Assembly (NCBI GenBank): GCA_963662175.1
Contig: OY759215.1
Coordinates: forward strand, 10,715,079 to 10,779,078
Origin: Aradus depressus
Lineage: Eukaryota; Arthropoda; Insecta; Hemiptera; Aradidae
Direction: 5' to 3'
DNA length: 64,000 nt
Below, piece after piece: positions 56,865 through 64,000 of this stretch (its first letter is position 1; each line of letters opens with the position of its first letter). The translations under genes were made by a program, and so were the position numbers. Below the pieces are notes generated by a model, which was given only the letters and a program-made list of their open reading frames with translations, searched no databases and was not told the DNA's origin.

Positions 56865-57402
56865 TAACAATGTACCTCCCCAGCTACATCCTATGCATAG
56901 ACAAAGTATAGTCCTTTCCCCTCCCCTCCCATTCCCCGCCCCTTTTCCAGAAAAATCCTTGAGGGCGCTCAACTGGGTTGAAGGAGACCTAACCAGAGAG
57001 CCCCCACTCGACCAAATTTTTTCATCCTTCTTAACCCAAAGAAGTTTCCGCTCTCCCCAACACAACAACAGTCACTTCTTAGGAACATTTCTTCTAATTT
57101 TTTATTTCTATCTAGTCTTACACACCACATCAATGATGTCCTTTAAACCTTTTTTTCTCAAGTTGGCGTAGCCAATCGCCCTTCCCAAAACTTTTGCATC
57201 TCTCAGACCCCCTCATCACATTACAGAAGCCACTATGAGGTCAACCTATACTAGAGTTGTTCACTTTGAATCACATTCAATGTACCATCCCACATCAACT
57301 CTTCACCCAATGTACCTCCCCAGCTCAACCCCTATAAGTCATCTCTCGCTTGAATCACTTACCCAGCGCTCACCAACCACGCCACTATTTTCTTACTTTG
57401 CC

Positions 57403-57569
57403 CACTAGAGCTCCCAAGCTTCTAGAATTTATAGATTGCTAGATGCGACTTAAGGAAAAAAATAACTTGCCCTAACGGGGATTGAACGCGGTCCCGGCAC
57501 CTTTGGCATGGGAGACAAGCAGCTAACCCCGAGACCTACCCTGTTGAAGCAGGCGAAAATCTAGGTATA
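57403..57569 (-). repeat. SINE-3 copy B, third occurrence
   Basis: Direct copy of 37255-37421. Confidence 0.65.
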
Positions 57570-60448
57570 CAAGTCAACAGATATCTCAAGAGGCATTGTA
57601 ATCCGACTAAAGATTATTTTTCTGATCACTCATACAGACCCATCTCACACGATATTTTACATTACAGTCCTACTTCCACACATCAATCATTATAAAATCA
57701 TAATTCGTAAATCCTACTTCCCCAGATCAATTTTACTTCTCCTTCTAAACCTGAACAACCTCAATAGGAACCCTTACACTCAATCCAAAATATTTTTTCA
57801 AGACCGGCATACATTCACTTTTACTTCCTCATACTAATTCTCCTTCAACCCTCAGAACAGCGTCATAGTCAGTCCATCTCAATTTTCTCACTTATACTTC
57901 CCCACATAAATTAGATAATTTTTTACTCCAGCTTGTCTACACCCGAGCAATTTTCTTAAGATTTCATAATAGCCCATTACTTTTGACCTTAGCACCATCC
58001 TTCTTTGCCCAACTCATACAACCTCTCCTCTAGATCGTCTGACATTTTTTTCGGTCTATTCATACATTCTACGCCCACGAACCTTCCCCTATGAATCAGT
58101 CGTACTTACCCACCACAAATCACCTTCAATGTACATACCCACGCCAACACTTCCTTTAAAATCATAATTTCTCATTACAATCCTACTTCCACACATCAAT
58201 CATTCTAAAATCATAATCTTTAATTATAGTTCGACTTCCTCAGACCAATTGTACTTCTTCCACTACTACAGATCCCCCTACACCTAGTTCTCGGGTCTTT
58301 CTCATATTTTATACTTAACAACATGAATTTTTTTAATTTTTTCTCGTTTTGTCCTAACCAATTTTCGACTCTCACCTCTAACCCTTCTACTCACACACTA
58401 TTCTGCTTCCACTACTACAGACCCACCCACACCACTACCCTAAGGATTTTCTTTAGATTTCGTCATAGTCTAATCGGTACTCTTAACCTTTTCCTTAGCA
58501 CCATCCTTCTTCACACGTTTTCTTCGCCCAACTCCCACAATCTCTCTAGACATGATTCGTTTAACATTTTTTCATCATAACCGGGTTTACCCATACATAC
58601 ACCGGTATCATCCTACAGACCCATTCAACTTAGACTTTTTTATCCCTTAATTCTAGTCACCAATCTTTAGCATCATTACTCTACATACCAATTTCCTAGT
58701 ACACATTAAAATGTTATTTTTGAATTAATGCCAGGGCGGTAACCTCCTTTGACCCTACTCAATATAAACTATCAACCCAAAAACAAAGTAAATAGGTATT
58801 CCCTCCCAGCTAAATTCTCGTTCCCTCTCCTGTATAGTATACCTTAAGCTCTACAGTGAACCATCCCGACCCTAACACAATGTCTATCGCCTTATACATA
58901 TTATTGTATTTATCATGGTAAGTTATATCACAAAACATTTTCCTACAACTAACATTCAACAGTACCCAAATTAAGATCAGCACACTACTCTGGATGTAGA
59001 ACACATTCCCGTACATACGCCATTTTCATCATACCCATTAAGATACTTGAATCTACAACACACCTCTCCCTTGCTCTATAATACTCTTTAGGACTAGATG
59101 TTCCTTTTCAGCGGTCTCATGGAGACATTCTTCGATCAACATGTGGTATATTTAACTTAAATTATTTTACATGCTGCTTTTTGTATACCTTAATTTCACT
59201 TGGACTGCTTTTCATCTCCAGCCATCGCTTGGGCTGCTTCTCGCCAACCTCTCTACATTCACCTCATACTGAAACATACTTTATGAGGGGTACATCTCTA
59301 CCAATCCTCGGTTTTACTGGTTAAACACTTGTTTTCTCCTGCCACCAACAGTCTACAGTAATTGCTCTCATAGCCTTAGAGACTTCGCCCAATCCATACC
59401 AATTTGCCGCTCTTCAATTCTACTTACCATACATTATACCGAGATAGGCTTCTACAAGTATAGACCACACCTCCGTCAACATTTGATTCAAACCACTTCT
59501 ATCCCAATAAACCTTTCACTGAGACATACATACATACTAGCATACAACATCAGCCAAGGGATTTTCTTCAGAATTCATCATAACCTAACCGGCACTCTTA
59601 GCCTATTCTTTAGCATGTACCAAAAAACCTCGTGATTCACACATTTCTTCAACCAACTTATACAACCTCATCGATATTCTTACTTCAAATCCTATGATCC
59701 TAGCACCCCAGGTCTTCATTTACACCCTGTTTTATATGTATTTAAATATTTTCACATACCTAATCCGGCAATGACAACATCCACAGTTCTCGTCGATATT
59801 TAGATTCGCATTTCCAATGTTACTTTAGCCTCACTATATTTTTCGACTAAAACCTAAAGTAGGAATACATTTCAGTTACATCGATAGCTTTAATTCATAC
59901 ATCATCACCAACTTCCTACCACCAATAGACCTCACCTACTGTATTACGGACATCTCATCTAGGACTTCATACTCTTTCCTCTAAAACCTATTACACACTT
60001 ACAACATTATATATACTAAAAACCTTGTCAGCCTATACTAATTTATTTAATTAATTAGCTTATTCCCTACCATCCTTTGACATCGCCCTAGTATGCAACA
60101 ATACCATTGTAAATGTTTCATTAGGTTTTACATTTCACATTTTCATATATATCACAGACCACAATCATTATTGAACCCTCCCTACTACTTCACTACCTAT
60201 GGATTCTGTCAATTAAACACGTACAGCACAGCCGAGTAATTCAGACCGACCTCACACCCTCATGTGCCCTTTTCATTTTCTAATACTCTTGTATACAATA
60301 CCCATAATTCCAACATCTTCCATTTATCATCTTCATACCTAACACCTATGATCTATTCTTTTCTTTAGAACCATCTATACCCTAAAACCCCTGCTTCACA
60401 CTTCACTCAACTCCCAGCACCACAACCTCTCCGAAATTTTTGTAATGT

Positions 60449-60468
60449 GTACTGCTGGGGAGCAGTAC
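60449..60468. repeat. 8-bp hairpin, third occurrence
   Basis: Direct copy of 40301-40320. Confidence 0.8.
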
Positions 60469-62933
60469 ATCATAGTTCTCCAAAGACTTGTACTATCTTA
60501 ACATAAATCATATATATCCATTTTCAACAGAATTACTAACATATATTTTACAAGATTAGATTCATAATCGTAAATCCCCGGTATTTTTCAGAGTTCTCAG
60601 AGTTATTTGACCCCAATTCGATGTCACAAGAAGCTTCAAAACAGTCTGTGTTCTATTAGTTTTTCCTTGTGTATTTAATACAATAAATTCATGTATATAC
60701 CTTACCGCCTCTGAAGCAGTCCTACACAAACTCCCCAATACTTGGTACATTCGGACCTGATTTCATGCTGGAAGTCTTATAAGAGTATATTAATACGTCT
60801 TCATACATCTGTCAAACTACATTTTCATAACCATCAACATTCTCCCAACATATAAATTTCTTACCAGAACTTTCAAGAAGACCGGACCATATTCATTCGA
60901 AGCTCAACCTTATAGGATGTGTATTCACAGTATTATCATGAATAAACTGAAAACAAATCCACTCCTTGTATGATGTACAACTCAATGGGGATACCTAAAT
61001 ACCATTCCTATCAATCCTTGGCTTAACATCTTTAAACTTCAAGTTTCACAGAATGTAACTTAGACACAGTATTTGTGTGCTCATGGGACTGTGGAGCGGG
61101 CATTTCTCAAGTTTTAAAGTGTTTAACACAAAATCCATCTTTTGTTTTAAATTACATACTTTATCATCAGCTGTACCCAATATACCTCTTTTCGTAAAGT
61201 ATCCAGTGTTTTATTAGACATGTAGCATATTTCGAATAGTATCCTTGTAGGTCACCCATTTTTCGACAATAGAAACTCTTATAATAACACCCTGACGTAG
61301 GTATTCATTCCAGTCACACAGCTGCAAAATTGTTTTATTCCTTTAAAAATTAACCAACAAAACCATCCTATGCGAAGAAGTCATTGAACAATTTACCCAC
61401 TTAGCCGGATAATTATTTTTTAAATGGTAAAATCTAGGCCTTGTAGGCCCCAAAACACATCAGACCTTTACATTTATAATAAAGTAGCACAGATCCCGAT
61501 AACCAAAGTAGGAACCATTATAACATCCAACTAATGCTAGAATAATATAGGCTAGGATAAAATATATATTTTACATACTTTACAACACATCATTCGAGAA
61601 CGTAACCTACCACCATACACCATTTAAATTTTTTTTTACACAAACAACACATTATAGAGGTATACAACCTTATTACTACGAAACCACCGGTTCAAAACTT
61701 CAAACACATTGATACTCATCGCACTAAAACTATACATTTTTTTAGTACAATCCATATCATACCTTGACATAACCTTTGGCAACAACAATACTTCAAAACC
61801 CAGGTTTTGCGTTTTTCTTTAGGTCCTTTACATTACGCATTTTTCATATACATCACAGACCCCATCATTATTGAACCCTATACTCATAAAATCATTCATT
61901 AAAACTACTTCACTACCTAACTACTTTTTTCATCTAAGCACGTACAGCACAGTCGGTAGGTTATAGTTCACACCGACCTTACTCATACAACGCACATACT
62001 TACATACATTTACATACACTTCAATTTTAATTCATACCCTATAAAATTATAACCGTCAGCCCCTGTATTATTCTCAAACTATGTCAAAAGCGCTACAAAC
62101 CCACTGACTTTTTTGTTCACATGTGACACCTATTATAGTCTTATAGGCCTGCATCAAACACCATCCACACCTTACAGCGAACTCTATCACAAGTAGCTCC
62201 GTCCATCTCTTTGGCATGTGTCATATTTCGATTCGTATCCTTTTTTAAGTCATTTTTCATATATGTGACTTTTTATCGCCCACATACCTGTGAAACAATT
62301 CTTTAAACATAATTTAAGTACATCAACTAATATTCTTAATATATTTTACTTATTTCATTCATTCATTTCCTTTATGTCACTTAGGATGCTCCTCACCAAC
62401 ATCAGAGCTTTACACCAGGAGTCCCCTCAGACCTGTATCATACTGAAAATATACTTTTTACCCCCTCAAATAATTTTTCTGGTTCTGATCAGTCTTACCT
62501 ACCAACAGCAATTGTTAGCTCTCTCAGGAACCTTATAATTTCTCACACCATCACACATCAATTACCCCACTTATTCCAATCCTACATGTCGAAACAGAGA
62601 ATATTTCCGGAGAGTCTTAACCCCAATAGGAGCCCTTGTACCGAACCTCCCATCCCTCCTTTCTAGAGGTCAGACACTTAAAATTTCTTTGACATCTACC
62701 CACTTTTTACCCCAAACCAACCTACATCCTAGTCCATCATGCATCATAACTCTAGCATAGACCACCTAATCCTTAACGCGAACTCAGGCATTTACTTTAT
62801 GTCACTTCGGGTGCTTTTCACCACCCTCAACACAGATCACGCCTGAAGTGAGCCGCTTATAGTCGAACACACCCCGATTATAGACGAGTCAAACGACCGG
62901 AGGACACCTGTTAACAACGTATACCAAGTTAAA

Positions 62934-63951
62934 CTAGATAAAAATCCAATATTTATATAAAAATGTGGAATTATACATAAATCGGACCAAAAAGTGTATA
63001 ATTATTGAAAAATGTGGTGTTTTTACATAACTCAGTCAAAAAAACGTGGTAATGAGACAAATTAGACATTATAAACTGGATAATGTTGTTACATCAACAC
63101 AGCCGGCAGAAGACCTCTCCGAGATACAGTGTGCTCGGACGTATATAGTTTAAACTCTCCTCACATCTACATTTTCTAAGGAGTTTCATAGAACTTGAAG
63201 TAAATTTTGTAACATCTACTGACTGACGATTACGAGAGATGTGTGCTGCAAAGCCGGGTTGGGGTCTCTAAACGGAGTAACTACTACAGCCGGGTTTGGG
63301 GGTCTGTATATAATATAGCTGGTGTGAGGGTCTGTACATAATATAGTCGAGGCTTATACTTACTGACTTTTAGCAAGAGATGGGGGCTGTGTAGCCGAGC
63401 CGTGTGAGAGGCTATATGGCTGTATGCATCTCTTCCTAGGAGAATTTTTATCTAGATAAAAATCCAATATTTATATAAAAATGTGGAATTATGCATAAAT
63501 CGAACCAAAAAGTGTATAATTATTGAAAAATGTGGTATTTTTACATAACTCAGTCAAAAAAACGTGGTAATGAGACAAATTTGACATTATAAACTGGATA
63601 ATGATGATACATCAGCACAGCCGCCAGAAGACTGCCCTCTGAGGGACAGTGTGCTCGGGCGTATACAGTTTAAACTCTCCTCGCATATACATTTTCTACG
63701 GAGTTTCATAGAACTTGAAGTAAATTTGTAACATCTACTGACTGACTCTGACGAGAGATGAGGGCTGCAAAGCCGGGTTGGGGTCTCTAAACGGAGTAAC
63801 TACTACAGCCGGGTTTGGGGGTCTGTATATAATATAGCCGGTGTGAGGGTCTGTACATAATATAGTCGAGGCTTCTACTTACTGACTTTTGGCAAGAGAT
63901 GGGGGCTGTATAGCCGTGCCGTGTGAGGGCCTGTATGCATTTCTTCTATGC
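62934..63951. repeat. 518-bp tandem pair, third occurrence
   Basis: Direct copy of 42786-43803. Confidence 0.85.
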
Positions 63952-64000
63952 GGAGTCAGAGGGATCGGGAAGGAGACACTGCTAGAATCATACCGATATC

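Larger units (their letters stand above)
53313..64000. repeat. tandem duplication, unit 2 (runs off the window)
   Basis: Direct copy of 33164-43852. It contains, in order, the flank, the inverted-repeat element, SINE-1, the palindrome left end and most of its left arm. Only the A-run near the start was seen to differ (15 versus 16). Confidence 0.88.
55999..64000 (+). mobile_element. second palindrome, left arm only in window
   Basis: Copy of 35851-43852, preceded by the same AATAAC. By analogy its centre would fall about 340 bp beyond the window end and a right arm should follow; this cannot be seen here. Confidence 0.8.

Overview
The window looks like repeat-dense, gene-poor nuclear DNA of an arthropod, probably an insect. 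The grounds are a 4.2 kb Jockey-clade non-LTR retrotransposon and several Jockey-like fragments, hAT and pogo/Tigger remnants, three groups of tRNA-headed SINEs, AT-rich sequence and abundant non-coding repeats. No host gene, true tRNA or rRNA was recognised. Almost every open frame is short and unsupported; the readable proteins are transposon proteins, mostly broken.

Region 1 (1-33 kb) is a mosaic of old and younger mobile DNA. An unnamed dispersed repeat, called DR-A here, occurs about a dozen times. It opens with a hairpin (ACTTCCCC...GGGGAAGT) followed by degenerate units of about 130 bp. Other landmarks are a Jockey element with a 13-bp target duplication (10224-14454), intact ORF1, a deleted ORF2 and a poly-T tail; a hAT derivative keeping a BED-finger frame (16240-16796); a pogo/Tigger derivative (26474-27171); LINE fragments at 9.8, 18.7, 20.8, 25.2 and 27.6 kb; SINEs; and several inverted-repeat elements and minisatellites.

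Region 2 (35851-52532) is the main discovery. It is a 16,682-bp palindrome with two 8,321-bp arms that show no net length difference (paired positions sum to 88383), around an imperfect central region of 40 bp. It is flanked by a 6-bp direct repeat AATAAC and has AG...CT termini. The size, TSD length and termini recall Maverick/Polinton elements, but no Polinton-type protein frame was seen. The arms are strongly strand-asymmetric (C far above G for several kb on the left arm, flipping near the centre), carry SINE-like pairs, minisatellites and a 518-bp tandem unit, and could fold into a very long hairpin.

Region 3 (53313-64000) is a direct copy of 33164-43852, so flank plus palindrome repeat in tandem with a period of about 20.15 kb. 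The second palindrome runs off the window about 340 bp before its expected centre. The segment just before the junction (52783-53314) is an inverted copy of 30889-31417. The copies look almost identical, so either recent duplication or conversion, or an assembly artefact around a palindrome, must be considered. All statements rest on reading the sequence by eye; no alignment or database search was run.
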